Shown here: positions 1 through 9,009 of the stretch, piece after piece
Numbering within the stretch: position 1 is the stretch's first letter
Layout of the letters: every line of letters starts with the position of its first letter
Origin: Opacimonas sp014872805
GTDB lineage: Bacteria; Pseudomonadota; Gammaproteobacteria; Enterobacterales; Alteromonadaceae
Length of the DNA stretch: 64,000 nucleotides
NCBI GenBank assembly: GCA_014872805.1
Contig: WKFN01000014.1
Span: forward strand, 62,001 to 126,000
Direction of reading: 5' to 3'
The notes under the pieces: generated by a model
Seen by the model: the letters and a program-made list of their open reading frames with translations, nothing else
Told to the model about the DNA's origin: nothing
Database searches by the model: none
Program-made: the position numbers and the translations under genes

Positions 1-281
1 AACACCGTGTGGCTGAAGGCCAGACCGTTCGTTTGGAGAAAATCGAAGTTGCTCCAGGTGACTCGGTAGAATTCGACAATGTATTAATGGTTAGCAATGG
101 TGACGATGTTAAAATCGGTACCCCTGTAGTTGCTAACGCAAAAGTAACTGCTGAAGTGATTACTCACGGTCGTGGCGATAAAGTCAAAATCGTCAAGTTC
201 CGTCGTCGTAAGCATTCGCGTAAGCAGCAAGGCCATCGTCAGTGGTTCACAGAAGTGAAAATCACTGGTATTAACGCATAA
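1..281 (+). CDS. rplU: 50S ribosomal protein L21 (5' end outside window)
   Basis: Ribosomal protein L21 of the large subunit. The frame is open from base 1 and reads QHRVAEGQTVRLEK, which lines up with the family from about residue 12, so roughly a dozen N-terminal residues lie upstream of the window. The conserved basic 23S rRNA-binding stretch KFRRRKHSRKQQGHRQ is present near residues 62-77 of the visible part. A GTG at base 9 would give a 90-residue protein, but it is an internal valine, not the start. rpmA follows 16 bases downstream with a good ribosome-binding site, the usual rplU-rpmA operon. Confidence 0.96.
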   Translation, partial: HRVAEGQTVRLEKIEVAPGDSVEFDNVLMVSNGDDVKIGTPVVANAKVTAEVITHGRGDKVKIVKFRRRKHSRKQQGHRQWFTEVKITGINA

Positions 282-297
282 TAGGAGTAACTAACTA

Positions 298-549
298 ATG
301 GCTCACAAAAAAGCTGGTGGTAGTACCAAAAACGGTCGTGATTCAGAAAGTAAACGTCTGGGCGTTAAGCGTTTCGGCGGTCAATCTGTATTAGCGGGTA
401 ACATCATTGTTCGTCAGCGTGGTACTAAATTCCACCCTGGAAACAATATGGGCATTGGCCGTGACCACACGTTATTTGCATTATCTGACGGTAAAGTTCA
501 GTTTGATGTCAAAAACAATAAGAAAGTGGTTAGCATCGTAGCTGAATAA
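298..549 (+). CDS. rpmA: 50S ribosomal protein L27
   Basis: Ribosomal protein L27, whose N-terminal tail reaches the peptidyl transferase centre. The 83 residues start with MAHKKAGGSTKNGRDS, the invariant family start, and contain GGQSVLAGNIIVRQRGTKFHPG. Length is normal for gammaproteobacteria (about 85). The site AGGAGT lies 9-14 bases before the ATG. It is the second gene of the rplU-rpmA operon and is followed by a strong intrinsic terminator. Confidence 0.98.
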   Translation: MAHKKAGGSTKNGRDSESKRLGVKRFGGQSVLAGNIIVRQRGTKFHPGNNMGIGRDHTLFALSDGKVQFDVKNNKKVVSIVAE

Positions 550-575
550 TCGGCGCTTGCCATTTTTAAAATTCT

Positions 576-617
576 AAAAAATCCCGAGCATCAGGTGATG
601 GTTGGGATTTTTTTTGT
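576..617 (+). terminator. Intrinsic terminator after rplU-rpmA
   Basis: AAAATCCC...GGGATTTT stem with an inner CATC/GATG pairing, followed by a run of eight T. It ends the rplU-rpmA transcript. The A-rich left arm could also serve the opposing gene that ends at 636. Confidence 0.85.
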
Positions 618-635
618 CTAATTGATTTACAGTGT

Positions 636-1289
636 TTATGCAAAATAGGCTTCTAAATCGTCATTGCCACCAATGTGTTTACCGCCAATGAAGACCTGAG
701 GTACGGTTTCACGACCAGTGACTGCTTTCAGTGAGGTAAGGGTCGCACCTCGTCCTAAAACAATTTCCTCATATTCAAACCCCTTCTCTGTCAGTAACAT
801 TTTGGCTTTGTCGCAAAATGGGCAACCAGGCTTAGTAAATAGCGATGCGGCTTCCGGAACAATGGCATCTGGCGCAAGATACTCGAGCTTGGTATCGGCG
901 TCAGATACTTCAAAAGGATCTCCTGGTATATCTGGTTCAATGAACATCTTTTTAATAACACCAACCACCAACATAGAATAGCGCCATGAACGCTTGCCAA
1001 AACCAATCGCTGACTTGTCTACAAGTAAGCCCATCTTATCGGTGAATTCGCCATTGCCATCTGGGATCATGGTAATGTTTTCGGCTTCTTGATCAGACAG
1101 CCAAGAGTTCATGACAAAGGTATCATTGACAGAGATACACACAATCTCATCCACACCATGCCAATTAAATAATTTGACACTCTGGTACTGGTTGTCCTTC
1201 GCTATTGGGTAAGTGTAGTGCACTCGTGTTGAATTTCTTCTATGGGTGATTGAGTTAGCCCTTAATGAGTATATGCACAAACTGAACAA
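636..1289 (-). pseudogene. N-terminally deleted peroxiredoxin-glutaredoxin hybrid (Prx5-Grx)
   Basis: The gene corresponds to the hybrid peroxiredoxin 5-glutaredoxin enzymes (about 240 residues) that reduce peroxides with glutathione. From GVDEIVCISVNDTFVMNSW onward it matches the family: the Prx part (IPDGNGEFT, GFGKRSWRYSM, FIEP, PGDPFEVSDAD) and a complete glutaredoxin domain with CPFC and TVPQVFIGGKHIGG. The first 40 or so residues of the open frame do not resemble the family. The peroxidatic-cysteine motif (PGAFTPTCS) is absent in every frame between this gene and obgE. A frame at about 1180-1215 reads NSEGQPVPE, like the family's N terminus, suggesting that 50-60 codons in between were deleted. 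The longest frame needs a TTG start without a ribosome-binding site. It is probably decayed, although a glutaredoxin-only product from an internal start is possible. Confidence 0.7.
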
Positions 1290-1361
1290 TTGATAGCCAA
1301 TAGAATGAATTGGTCTTATCGAACTTATGAATCAGTACTAATCATCCTTTAAACATTCATG

Positions 1362-1367
1362 TATAAT
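1362..1367 (+). promoter_or_regulatory. Putative -10 element of the obgE promoter
   Basis: A perfect TATAAT preceded by TG-type context (CATGTATAAT) lies 32 bases before the obgE ATG. No good -35 match is visible at the usual spacing, so this is only a candidate. Confidence 0.4.
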
Positions 1368-1398
1368 TAACGGTGTTTGAACAATTAGTGACTTCTAA

Positions 1399-2559
1399 AT
1401 GAAATTTGTAGATGAGGCGGAAATCCGCGTTGAAGCCGGTGACGGTGGTAATGGTACAATCGGCTTTCGCCGCGAAAAATTCGTTCCCAAAGGTGGCCCT
1501 GATGGAGGCGACGGTGGTGACGGTGGTTCAGTGTATCTCGTTGCCGATGAAAACCTCAATACGTTGATTGATTTTCGCTTTGAGCGCTTTCATCGCGCTG
1601 AGCGTGGGCAAAATGGCCAAGGCAGTAATTGTACCGGTCGCGGTGGAGCTGATCTTGAAATCAAAGTCCCAATTGGTACTCGCGCAACCGATACCGAAAC
1701 CTTAGAAGTACTAGGTGATTTGTTGCAACATGGACAGCGCTTAAAAGTCGCACAAGGCGGCTTTCATGGTCTGGGAAATGCGCGCTTCAAAAGCTCAACC
1801 AACCGAGCACCGAGACAAAAGACCAATGGCACGCCCGGTGAAATTCGTAATTTGAAGCTGGAGTTGATGTTATTAGCTGATGTAGGGCTTCTTGGTCTGC
1901 CTAACGCCGGTAAATCAACCTTTATTCGTTCTGTCTCAGCGGCCAAACCCAAAGTGGCTGACTATCCATTTACCACATTAGTCCCTAATTTAGGTGTTGT
2001 CAGACAAGATGCTCAGCGCAGTTTTGTTATTGCCGACATTCCAGGGTTGATCGAAGGTGCGGCAGATGGTGCTGGCTTAGGTATTCAGTTTTTGAAGCAT
2101 CTTGAGCGTTGTCGTATCTTATTGCACATGGTCGATGTGCTGCCTGTTGATCAAACTGACCCAGTTGAGAGTGCAAAAGCAATCGTTGCTGAATTAGAAA
2201 AATACAGCCCGAAACTTGCCAGTAAACCGCGTTGGTTAGTGTGCAACAAGATTGATTTGATGCTACCGGAAGAGGCTGAAGTCTTGTGTGCATCCATTGC
2301 CGAAGCCTTGGGTGCTGAAAAACACTTCCAAATTTCTGCATTCCAAAAGATGAATACCGATGAGTTGTGTCGTGACATTATGGAATTCATCGAATCTTTA
2401 CCACCAGAAGAAATCGTCGAAGAAGACGAAGAAGTCGAATTCAAATGGGACACGTATCACTCAGAAGTACTCGAGAGCCACTCGGATGATGAGTGGGATG
2501 ACGATGACTGGGATGATGATGAAGACGATCATCCTAATGTGGTGTACACCCGCGAGTAA
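1399..2559 (+). CDS. obgE: GTPase ObgE/CgtA
   Basis: Essential ribosome-associated GTPase involved in late 50S assembly and stress responses. The N-terminal glycine-rich Obg domain covers about residues 1-158 (GGDGGNG, GPDGGDGGDGG). The G domain follows: G1 GLPNAGKST at 166-174, G3 DIPGLIEGA, G4 NKID at 283. The C terminus is a very acidic Asp/Glu/Trp tail (DDEWDDDDWDDDEDD), typical of gammaproteobacterial ObgE. At 386 residues the length is normal (about 390 in E. coli). Position after rplU-rpmA is the standard context, here interrupted by the inverted Prx-Grx remnant. Confidence 0.97.
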   Translation: MKFVDEAEIRVEAGDGGNGTIGFRREKFVPKGGPDGGDGGDGGSVYLVADENLNTLIDFRFERFHRAERGQNGQGSNCTGRGGADLEIKVPIGTRATDTETLEVLGDLLQHGQRLKVAQGGFHGLGNARFKSSTNRAPRQKTNGTPGEIRNLKLELMLLADVGLLGLPNAGKSTFIRSVSAAKPKVADYPFTTLVPNLGVVRQDAQRSFVIADIPGLIEGAADGAGLGIQFLKHLERCRILLHMVDVLPVDQTDPVESAKAIVAELEKYSPKLASKPRWLVCNKIDLMLPEEAEVLCASIAEALGAEKHFQISAFQKMNTDELCRDIMEFIESLPPEEIVEEDEEVEFKWDTYHSEVLESHSDDEWDDDDWDDDEDDHPNVVYTRE

Positions 2560-2570
2560 TTATTAAATAG

Positions 2571-3035
2571 CTAAAACCAGCGCGCCACTTTGCTCTGATA
2601 TTGAGCGTATTCTTCACCGAACTTGTCCAACAATATTCGCTCTTCAGGCAAGATCTGAAAGCAATGCAGATAGGTCATTGCCCCTAAAGCAAATAGAATA
2701 AAACCCGTATGCTGCAGATATAACCCGCAAGCGATGATGCTCATCACAAAACTCAAATACATTGGGTTACGAGAAATGGCAAAGACGTTATTTTGGACAA
2801 TTTTAGATGTGTCCTCCGGATGCATCGGATGCACGGTCGTTTGGTGCTTCTTAAATACGTACACGCCCATGACCGCAAAGGTCATGGCAGTGAATAATAC
2901 AAATCCTGCAAACAAATTAGCCATGACTTGTGGAAAACCAAAATGCGGAAATATCTCACGAGTCAGATACATCCCTAAAATCGCCAATATAGGCAAGATA
3001 ATAGGTGGGATTTTGAGTTCAAGTGTGCGAAACAT
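2571..3035 (-). CDS. Isoprenylcysteine/phospholipid methyltransferase-like membrane protein
   Basis: Small 154-residue membrane protein with four to five hydrophobic segments (about 10-27, 38-60, 90-122). The C-terminal half carries the signature of the ICMT/PEMT superfamily of membrane methyltransferases: SRNPMYLSF near residue 90, then PEERILLDKFGEEYAQYQ and a final VARWF. Bacterial homologues are usually annotated only as isoprenylcysteine carboxyl methyltransferase family and their substrate is unknown. It converges with obgE, leaving an 11-base gap, and diverges from folA. Confidence 0.8.
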   Translation of the reverse strand: MFRTLELKIPPIILPILAILGMYLTREIFPHFGFPQVMANLFAGFVLFTAMTFAVMGVYVFKKHQTTVHPMHPEDTSKIVQNNVFAISRNPMYLSFVMSIIACGLYLQHTGFILFALGAMTYLHCFQILPEERILLDKFGEEYAQYQSKVARWF

Positions 3036-3114
3036 AAGCGATCATGGTCTTATCCTTATTAGATACCGTACAATATAGTCAAATCCTTATTAACAATGCA
3101 ACTGTGAGTTTTCC

Positions 3115-3606
3115 ATGAGCAAAATGTCGATGATTGTCGCAATGGCGCACAACCGTATTATTGGGGCAGATAATGATATGCCGTGGCACATGCCGGCAGA
3201 CTTAAAACATTTCAAAGCCACCACAATGGGCAAGCCTGTCGTCATGGGGCGCAAGACGTATGAATCAATAGGGAAGGCACTACCTGGCCGTCGCAATATC
3301 GTGATCACAAGAGATAGCGCATATCAACTAAACGATGCTGATGTTGCACATGGAATCGATGACGCTTTGGCCTTATGTGAAACCGAAGACGAGGTCATGA
3401 TCATTGGCGGAGGTTCAATTTATGCCTCTTTAATCGAACATGCTGATACGTTGCATTTGACCTTTATTGATGTTGACGTGGCTGGTGATACGGAGTTTCC
3501 TGATTGGCACCAATACGGACAGTGGCGAGAAGTCTCTCGTGTGGTACATCAAGCGGATGACAAAAACCCACATGACTACGAATTTGTGCAATTAGTTCGA
3601 GTTTAG
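3115..3606 (+). CDS. folA: Dihydrofolate reductase
   Basis: Reduces dihydrofolate to tetrahydrofolate with NADPH in the cytoplasm. All family landmarks are present: MIVAMAHNRIIGADNDMPWHMPADLKHFK (broken by nothing; the substrate-binding Asp is in MPADL), GKPVVMGRKTYESIG, LPGRRNIVITR and the NADPH-binding MIIGGGSIY. Length 163 is normal. Three closely spaced ATGs (3115, 3124, 3130) allow slightly different starts. The last 15 bases overlap the 3' end of the opposing M48 peptidase gene. It is monocistronic here. Confidence 0.97.
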   Translation: MSKMSMIVAMAHNRIIGADNDMPWHMPADLKHFKATTMGKPVVMGRKTYESIGKALPGRRNIVITRDSAYQLNDADVAHGIDDALALCETEDEVMIIGGGSIYASLIEHADTLHLTFIDVDVAGDTEFPDWHQYGQWREVSRVVHQADDKNPHDYEFVQLVRV

Positions 3607-4578
3607 TGAGTGCGCTTCTAACGCTTCCAACCGCTCTCTTTTCGCGGGATGAGTCGAAAACCATAAAGTCTCTAATCCATCGGGCATTTCGTGCAAGAGA
3701 GTCGCGAGTGCTTCACTCATTAGGCTTTGCGAAAACCCAGCCTTTGCCAATAGGTCATGTGCATAGGCATCTGAAGCCAGTTCAAAATCTTGACTGTACT
3801 GGAACGCATACAGATTCACAATCGCCGCCAAAAAATCCTCAGAAATACCTTCTTCTGCCCCAAAAATGACTGAAGCGATGGCAAGGCTACCCGAGACTAT
3901 CACAATTTGTTGCATAGAGTGACGCTCTTCAATATGTGCGAGTTCGTGCGCTAATACGGCCGCGACTAATTCAGGCTTGGCAAGCTTGTTAACCAGATCA
4001 TCCGTTACCACAATGGGGCCACCCGGGAAGGCTAGCGCGTTGGCGCCAATGGTATCTGAGGCGTGAAAAAATAACTCAGGTCGAGAATCAATTTGGGTAT
4101 GGCGATGCAATTGTTTGTACATCTCGATGATGGTTAAGCGTTTGTCTAGCGGTATGCGCGAGGGTTCAAAATGCATGCTATTGATGCGGTCATACCCCAT
4201 CTCTCCGATTTCACGTTCAAGTGACATGGGAATAAGATTCACCACAATAGGGGTGGCAAAGACCAACGCGAGACGTAAAACAATGATCAAGGCAACGAAG
4301 GCACTCATCAGCAATAAGATATTCCGCCAGGAAAACAATTCTATTGCAGCAATACCTCGCTGGACTTTATTTCGTTGTGAATTGACAAATGCCTCAGGTA
4401 ACTTTGATTCTGCAACAAAACTAGCGCCATTATCGAAGTAGATATGCTGCCCTTGAAACTCCTCAACGGACATCGGAATTTTTGCACCGGTTGATAAAAT
4501 GAGTAGCTTGTGTTGCCAATCATAAGCAGCCGGAACGGTAACCGCCGATGCTGGAGCAAAGTATTCTCCACGGATCAT
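3592..4578 (-). CDS. M48 family membrane metallopeptidase
   Basis: Zinc endopeptidase of the M48 (Ste24/HtpX-like) family. A hydrophobic segment lies at about 86-112, followed by the protease domain with HELAH at 211-215 (zinc ligands H211 and H215, catalytic E212) and the third-ligand region ELASDAYAHD (E266). The N-terminal 80 residues form a separate soluble domain containing two short beta-rich stretches. The start ATG overlaps the stop of the upstream DUF898 gene (TAATG), so the two are translationally coupled. M48 peptidase plus DUF898 is a recurrent pair, which suggests the peptidase handles membrane or periplasmic proteins; the substrate is unknown. Confidence 0.88.
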   Translation of the reverse strand: MIRGEYFAPASAVTVPAAYDWQHKLLILSTGAKIPMSVEEFQGQHIYFDNGASFVAESKLPEAFVNSQRNKVQRGIAAIELFSWRNILLLMSAFVALIIVLRLALVFATPIVVNLIPMSLEREIGEMGYDRINSMHFEPSRIPLDKRLTIIEMYKQLHRHTQIDSRPELFFHASDTIGANALAFPGGPIVVTDDLVNKLAKPELVAAVLAHELAHIEERHSMQQIVIVSGSLAIASVIFGAEEGISEDFLAAIVNLYAFQYSQDFELASDAYAHDLLAKAGFSQSLMSEALATLLHEMPDGLETLWFSTHPAKRERLEALEAHSLNSN

Positions 4579-5612
4579 TATAACCCCAACTCGATGCCTT
4601 CAAAGTCAGCAAACTCTTCACCAATGGATGATTGCTCTTTTTGTGCGGCACCGATGTAATCTGAAAAATCAGGATTGGTTTGTGTGTATATATTGTTGCA
4701 AAGATAACGTGATTTGCGAACTTGCGCCCATGGGATAGCCAATCCAATAGTAAAGACGATGGCAAGAATATTAGAGAATAAAATCCACAATAAACGAGGT
4801 GAAGAAATACTTGATGAAAAGGCAATTTTATTGGCCAATTTTAAGTTGTTAAACACCAGTTTGAGGCAACATACACGATACACTACATACACTAAAAATA
4901 ACATTACATAGACCGCAATCACGCCAAGTGCAAAAGACGCTTCAGCAGGCACCACAAAACCAGCGAGTAAACCTATTAGTAAAAGGGGAGATATTACAAC
5001 AAGCACATACACCTTATAAAAAGCTCTGTAAGTTAATTCAACTGAGACTCTTTTACCGCCATAATTCAAGCCATTATATACATAATCAAAGGCTTTTTTG
5101 ACCGCAACGGGTGCTAACAATCCAAGCGTGAATAGGGCGAGCAAAGGCATGATTTGGAAGGTTAAAAACGCTTCCCAATAGTCGCCTCTAAATTGGAACC
5201 TAAGATTGCGATATGAGGTAACTTTTGCATTAAACTCAAGTGATAGATTAATTAAATAAGGGATTGCGAAGAATAAAATAATGATTAGAAATATATAAAT
5301 AGCAGGAAAAAAAGTCGCTGCTACATTTAAAAATATTAAGGTTGCAACAACAATCAACCGTCCTTTTAAAATTTGTAATCCATCGGCATGATAGCCAAAT
5401 GCATAATCGTCAAGGTAGGTGTGGTTGTAGAAATACTGTAAGCGCCTGACTTTGGCCCAAGCACTGTAAATACCTAAAGTTACAACCGAAAGCAAAAGGT
5501 TGGAAAGCCAAATACTAAAGTATTCAGAGGTGATTCCTGAAAAACGCATTGCTTTGGGTTCGCCTAAGCTATGGTTTTGATGGGTATGCGAATCCTGCAT
5601 TGGTTCTTCCAT
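4578..5612 (-). CDS. DUF898 (YjgN-like) multi-pass membrane protein
   Basis: 344-residue inner-membrane protein of the DUF898/YjgN family. The N terminus has the family signature RFSGITSEYFSIWLSN followed by LGIYSAWAKVRR and a tract of aromatic residues (LQYFYNHTYLDDYAFGYH). A second copy of the LGIY/W-A-x-VR motif appears near the C terminus (FTIGLAIPWAQVRKSRYLC), consistent with an internal duplication known in this family. At least six hydrophobic segments. It is first in a two-gene operon with the M48 peptidase, overlapping by one base. Function is not established. Confidence 0.85.
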   Translation of the reverse strand: MEEPMQDSHTHQNHSLGEPKAMRFSGITSEYFSIWLSNLLLSVVTLGIYSAWAKVRRLQYFYNHTYLDDYAFGYHADGLQILKGRLIVVATLIFLNVAATFFPAIYIFLIIILFFAIPYLINLSLEFNAKVTSYRNLRFQFRGDYWEAFLTFQIMPLLALFTLGLLAPVAVKKAFDYVYNGLNYGGKRVSVELTYRAFYKVYVLVVISPLLLIGLLAGFVVPAEASFALGVIAVYVMLFLVYVVYRVCCLKLVFNNLKLANKIAFSSSISSPRLLWILFSNILAIVFTIGLAIPWAQVRKSRYLCNNIYTQTNPDFSDYIGAAQKEQSSIGEEFADFEGIELGL

Positions 5613-5683
5613 TGGTGTTGCTATAAGACTCTAGTCTAACAATAAATAATATTTAAAAGCAATGTAAATAAGTTGTAAATTAA

Positions 5684-6181
5684 TTATTTTTTTGCTAGTG
5701 AGAAAGTATAAATATAACCATAAATACCACTAAATATTATTGAGGGAAGTATAGTTAATAAAATATTGGGCGTGTTATTTATGATGTGAATACTGGTAAT
5801 CAAGGTTGCTTGGAGCAGCATGGGTAACAGCGGGACCAATAGGATACCAGTTACTCTAGAGTCATTCATACTTGTGGCCAAACGGTCCAATACTTGATTG
5901 AGGCTTTGTCGATACTGTTTTGCATAGGGGCTATCGTGATAGGGTAAGCATACCAAAGGCGTGATGAACGCAAATGATAAACAAGTATTATGCAAACGTT
6001 TAAACACATATTCGGTTAACCAAGTAAATCCTAACGTGATCAATCCGCTCGTTAACCCCTGTAATAAAGCAGTGCGGAATAACATAGTAGGCGTGATATC
6101 AGCGCTCATATTGGCGAAATAGGCCCATCCGGTATAGGCAAAAAATGCAACACTGGCTGATATCCATAAACGTGGGTTCAT
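5684..6181 (-). CDS. Membrane protein of unknown function
   Basis: 165 residues when started at the ATG at 6181, which has AGGATAAAG just upstream; the longer frame from 6223 would overlap the AEC permease. Four hydrophobic segments are visible (about 5-22, 32-55, 67-85 and 115-160), so it is an integral membrane protein. I recognise no family signature. It lies 4 bases after the AEC permease stop and is probably co-transcribed with it. Confidence 0.65.
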   Translation of the reverse strand: MNPRLWISASVAFFAYTGWAYFANMSADITPTMLFRTALLQGLTSGLITLGFTWLTEYVFKRLHNTCLSFAFITPLVCLPYHDSPYAKQYRQSLNQVLDRLATSMNDSRVTGILLVPLLPMLLQATLITSIHIINNTPNILLTILPSIIFSGIYGYIYTFSLAKK

Positions 6182-6185
6182 TTCT

Positions 6186-7142
6186 TTATCCTGTTTGGGC
6201 GGGTGCGACAACCCCAATTGCAATTAACAGCACAAGTGCAGACATCATAATGGGGATGGCGACAAGAGTGGTTGTGACAACGATATTGGCCGCTAAAACT
6301 GGATTAGCATTGTTTTTCTTGGCCATGATGTAACTCGCCGCAGCCGTCGGCGACGAACACATCATAAAAAGAATGCCCATCTCAATCGGATCAAGGCTAA
6401 TCCAGTAACCTACACCAAGAATAACGGCGGGGTAGACGAGACATTTACCCACATTGGCCAATACCAGAGCAAACCAGTCACACTTCATGGCATAAAACTG
6501 CAAAGAGGCGCCGGTACAAATTAATGCAAGTGGTAAAGTAAGTTGGGCAAAATACGCAAGACTGACTTCAGCCACCACAGGTAAACTCAATTCAAAATAT
6601 GAAAAAGCAAGCGCAATGACGATGGAACCTATGATGGGGTTTTTCGCCAGGGCGACAAGGTTGTCTTTGACAGAATGGTTTTTGTCGGTGTAATGGTTCA
6701 GTAGTAGAACGGCCAGTAAATTATAGATAAGGGTAGTACAGGCCATAAAGACCGATGCCGTGGCAAAAAAACTCGGATACGCATTGGCGCTTAATGCTAA
6801 GCCAACAATACCAATATTAGAGCGATACGCACCTTGCACGACCACGCCACGATCTACCCGTTGTGTCACGACAAAATGGCAAATACCGATGAATAACACG
6901 ACTAAAGCGATAGTACCTAACACACTGACTAAAATCATTTTGGTATTCGCAGCTGTCGCAAAATCTGCTTGATAGATACTGTTAAACAACAGCGCAGGTA
7001 AAGAAATATTATAAATTAGCTTAGAGGCATCATCGACAAACGCATCCGACACGAAGCCGATGCGCTTGAGACACACACCTACCATGATCAAACAAATGAC
7101 AGGGCCGACCACGATGAGCGCGGTCATAACGGCAGAGGACAT
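6186..7142 (-). CDS. AEC family permease (auxin efflux carrier-like)
   Basis: 318-residue transporter of the auxin efflux carrier / membrane transport protein family. It shows about ten hydrophobic segments in two halves, each with the family's kinked helix (PALLFNSIYQAD in the first; LGVGYWISLDPIEMGILFMMCSSPTAAASYIMAKK, where the CSSPTAAASYIMA stretch is diagnostic, in the second). Family members export or take up small organic anions such as malate; the substrate here cannot be read. The ATG at 7142 has GAGAAAAG upstream. Divergent from the SulP gene. Confidence 0.88.
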   Translation of the reverse strand: MSSAVMTALIVVGPVICLIMVGVCLKRIGFVSDAFVDDASKLIYNISLPALLFNSIYQADFATAANTKMILVSVLGTIALVVLFIGICHFVVTQRVDRGVVVQGAYRSNIGIVGLALSANAYPSFFATASVFMACTTLIYNLLAVLLLNHYTDKNHSVKDNLVALAKNPIIGSIVIALAFSYFELSLPVVAEVSLAYFAQLTLPLALICTGASLQFYAMKCDWFALVLANVGKCLVYPAVILGVGYWISLDPIEMGILFMMCSSPTAAASYIMAKKNNANPVLAANIVVTTTLVAIPIMMSALVLLIAIGVVAPAQTG

Positions 7143-7305
7143 ACTTTTCTCGTTGAGGTAAAGTGAACATTATGACGCTAGAATAAGCGGTTCGCAATTC
7201 ATGATTTACGCTATTTGAGCAGCTTACATTTTATTAACAGAAGTTCAGGCTGATATGTGCTACTCTGCGTGCGGTTATTGATAGATATAGAACGCGTGAA
7301 AATTT

Positions 7306-8862
7306 ATGTTCGATTTTAAACACAGCAACATCAAAAACGATGTGCTCTCTGGTATTACTGTTGCCTTAGCTTTGGTCCCTGAAGCGGTCGCTTTTGCTTT
7401 TGTTGCAGGGGTTGAGCCGATGATCGGTCTTTATGCTGCTTTTATGATGGGCTTGATTACGTCTGCGATTGGTGGTCGTCCTGGCATGATCTCAGGCGCG
7501 ACTGGCGCGATGGCAGTTGTCATGGTGGCTTTGGTTGCGCAACACGGGGTGCAATACTTATTTGCGGCGGTTCTCTTAGCGGGTGTTCTACAGATCCTAG
7601 CAGGGATATTCCGTCTGGGTAAGTTCATCAGACTGGTGCCGTATCCGGTGATGCTCGGCTTCGTAAATGGTCTAGCGATTGTGATCTTCCTAGCGCAGCT
7701 GGGTCAATTCAAAGTGTTCAATGCTGAAGGTATTCAAGTTTGGATGCAAGGCGAGATGCTCTATATCATGCTTGGACTCGTCGCCTTAACTATGGCAATT
7801 ATTCATTTTCTGCCTAAATTCACTAAAGCCATACCGTCTTCATTAGCAGCGATTATCATTGTCACGGCCATTGTTCATGGCTTAGGCGTTGATTCACGGA
7901 CCGTGATTGATTTTGTGCGTGACATGTTACCGGAGGCCGAAAAAGCCACCGCAACGCTGGCGGGGGAATTGCCAACTTTTGCAATCCCAGCAGTCCCATT
8001 CACGCTTGAAACCCTGTATATTATTTTGCCAACAGCGATCATTTTGGCGCTTGTTGGTCTAATTGAATCGTTACTGACCTTAACGCTTATCGACGAGATG
8101 ACGGATACGCGCGGTCGCGGCAACAAAGAATGTATTGGCCAGGGGGTTGCCAATTCGGTCAATGGTTTCTTCGGAGGCATGGGAGGCTGTGCGATGATTG
8201 GTCAGTCCATGATTAATATCAATTCTGGTGGTCGTGGCCGATTATCCGGTATCACCGCTGCACTGGTTTTGTTGGGCTTTATTTTATTTGCCTCTTCATT
8301 GATTGAGATGATCCCCCTTGCAGCCTTGGTCGGTGTGATGTTCATGGTGGTGATTGGTACGTTTGAATGGGCGAGTTTCCGCATCATTCGCGGCGTCAAC
8401 AAAGAAGATGCCTTCGTCTTATTTCTCGTGACATTCGTGACGGTTATTGCTGACCTCGCCATTGCCGTTATTGTAGGTGTCATTGTGTCTGCGCTGGTCT
8501 TTGCATGGAAACACGCTACGCATATCAACGCCAAAACTCATACTGATGGCGATGATTGGAAAGTCTACGAGTTAGATGGGCCTCTGTTCTTTGGTTCGAT
8601 AACGCATTTTAAAGCGCTGTTTGATATTCAGAACGATCCGAAAGACATCGTACTGGATTTTGCTGAGTCTCGGATCTGGGACTCATCGGGAATAGATGCT
8701 TTGGATTCACTTGCGGATAAATATGAAGCAGTAGGCAAAAAATTGCATATTCGTCATATCTCGCCAGAGTGTGCGACGTTATTGCGAAAAGCATCTAAGT
8801 ACGTTGAGATCAACGTCAATGAAGACCCACGCTACAAAGTAGCGACGGACGAGCTAGGCTAA
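7306..8862 (+). CDS. SulP family anion transporter with STAS domain
   Basis: 518-residue SulP (SLC26-type) secondary transporter. The membrane domain covers about residues 1-405 (DVLSGITVALALVPEAVAFA at the start, GLIESLLTL, GMGGCAMIGQSMININSGGR in the middle). It is followed by a cytoplasmic STAS domain (about 420-515) with DFAESRIWDSSGIDAL. The N-terminal VPEAVAFA replaces the usual IPQ/VPQ of sulfate types, as in bacterial SulP members that move bicarbonate or dicarboxylates, so the substrate is open (sulfate, bicarbonate or organic anion). Stands alone, with a Pho box starting 13 bases after its stop that belongs to the next gene. Confidence 0.92.
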   Translation: MFDFKHSNIKNDVLSGITVALALVPEAVAFAFVAGVEPMIGLYAAFMMGLITSAIGGRPGMISGATGAMAVVMVALVAQHGVQYLFAAVLLAGVLQILAGIFRLGKFIRLVPYPVMLGFVNGLAIVIFLAQLGQFKVFNAEGIQVWMQGEMLYIMLGLVALTMAIIHFLPKFTKAIPSSLAAIIIVTAIVHGLGVDSRTVIDFVRDMLPEAEKATATLAGELPTFAIPAVPFTLETLYIILPTAIILALVGLIESLLTLTLIDEMTDTRGRGNKECIGQGVANSVNGFFGGMGGCAMIGQSMININSGGRGRLSGITAALVLLGFILFASSLIEMIPLAALVGVMFMVVIGTFEWASFRIIRGVNKEDAFVLFLVTFVTVIADLAIAVIVGVIVSALVFAWKHATHINAKTHTDGDDWKVYELDGPLFFGSITHFKALFDIQNDPKDIVLDFAESRIWDSSGIDALDSLADKYEAVGKKLHIRHISPECATLLRKASKYVEINVNEDPRYKVATDELG

Positions 8863-8874
8863 TTACAAAAAGTT

Positions 8875-8892
8875 CTGTCACAATTTTGTCAT
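8875..8892 (+). promoter_or_regulatory. Pho box (PhoB site) upstream of a TonB-dependent receptor
   Basis: CTGTCACAATTTTGTCAT: two 7-base repeats (CTGTCAC and TTGTCAT) separated by AATT, the 11-base period and near-consensus sequence of a PhoB site. A further TTGTGAC follows at 8895 and a lone TTGTCAT lies at 8952. The receptor ATG is at 9010. Best Pho box in the window. Confidence 0.75.
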
Positions 8893-9009
8893 TGTTGTGA
8901 CATCAAATTTACGCAGAACTTTCATCAAACTGCCTTTGTTTAGAAAACAATTTGTCATTTATCTCCCTCAAAATGTGCGCAATTAAACTCACATACTTAG
9001 GGAATATAC

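Noticed and set aside
8948..8958. Additional full Pho box near 8952
   Set aside because: Only one TTGTCAT half is present; the 11-base partner position reads TAGAAAA.
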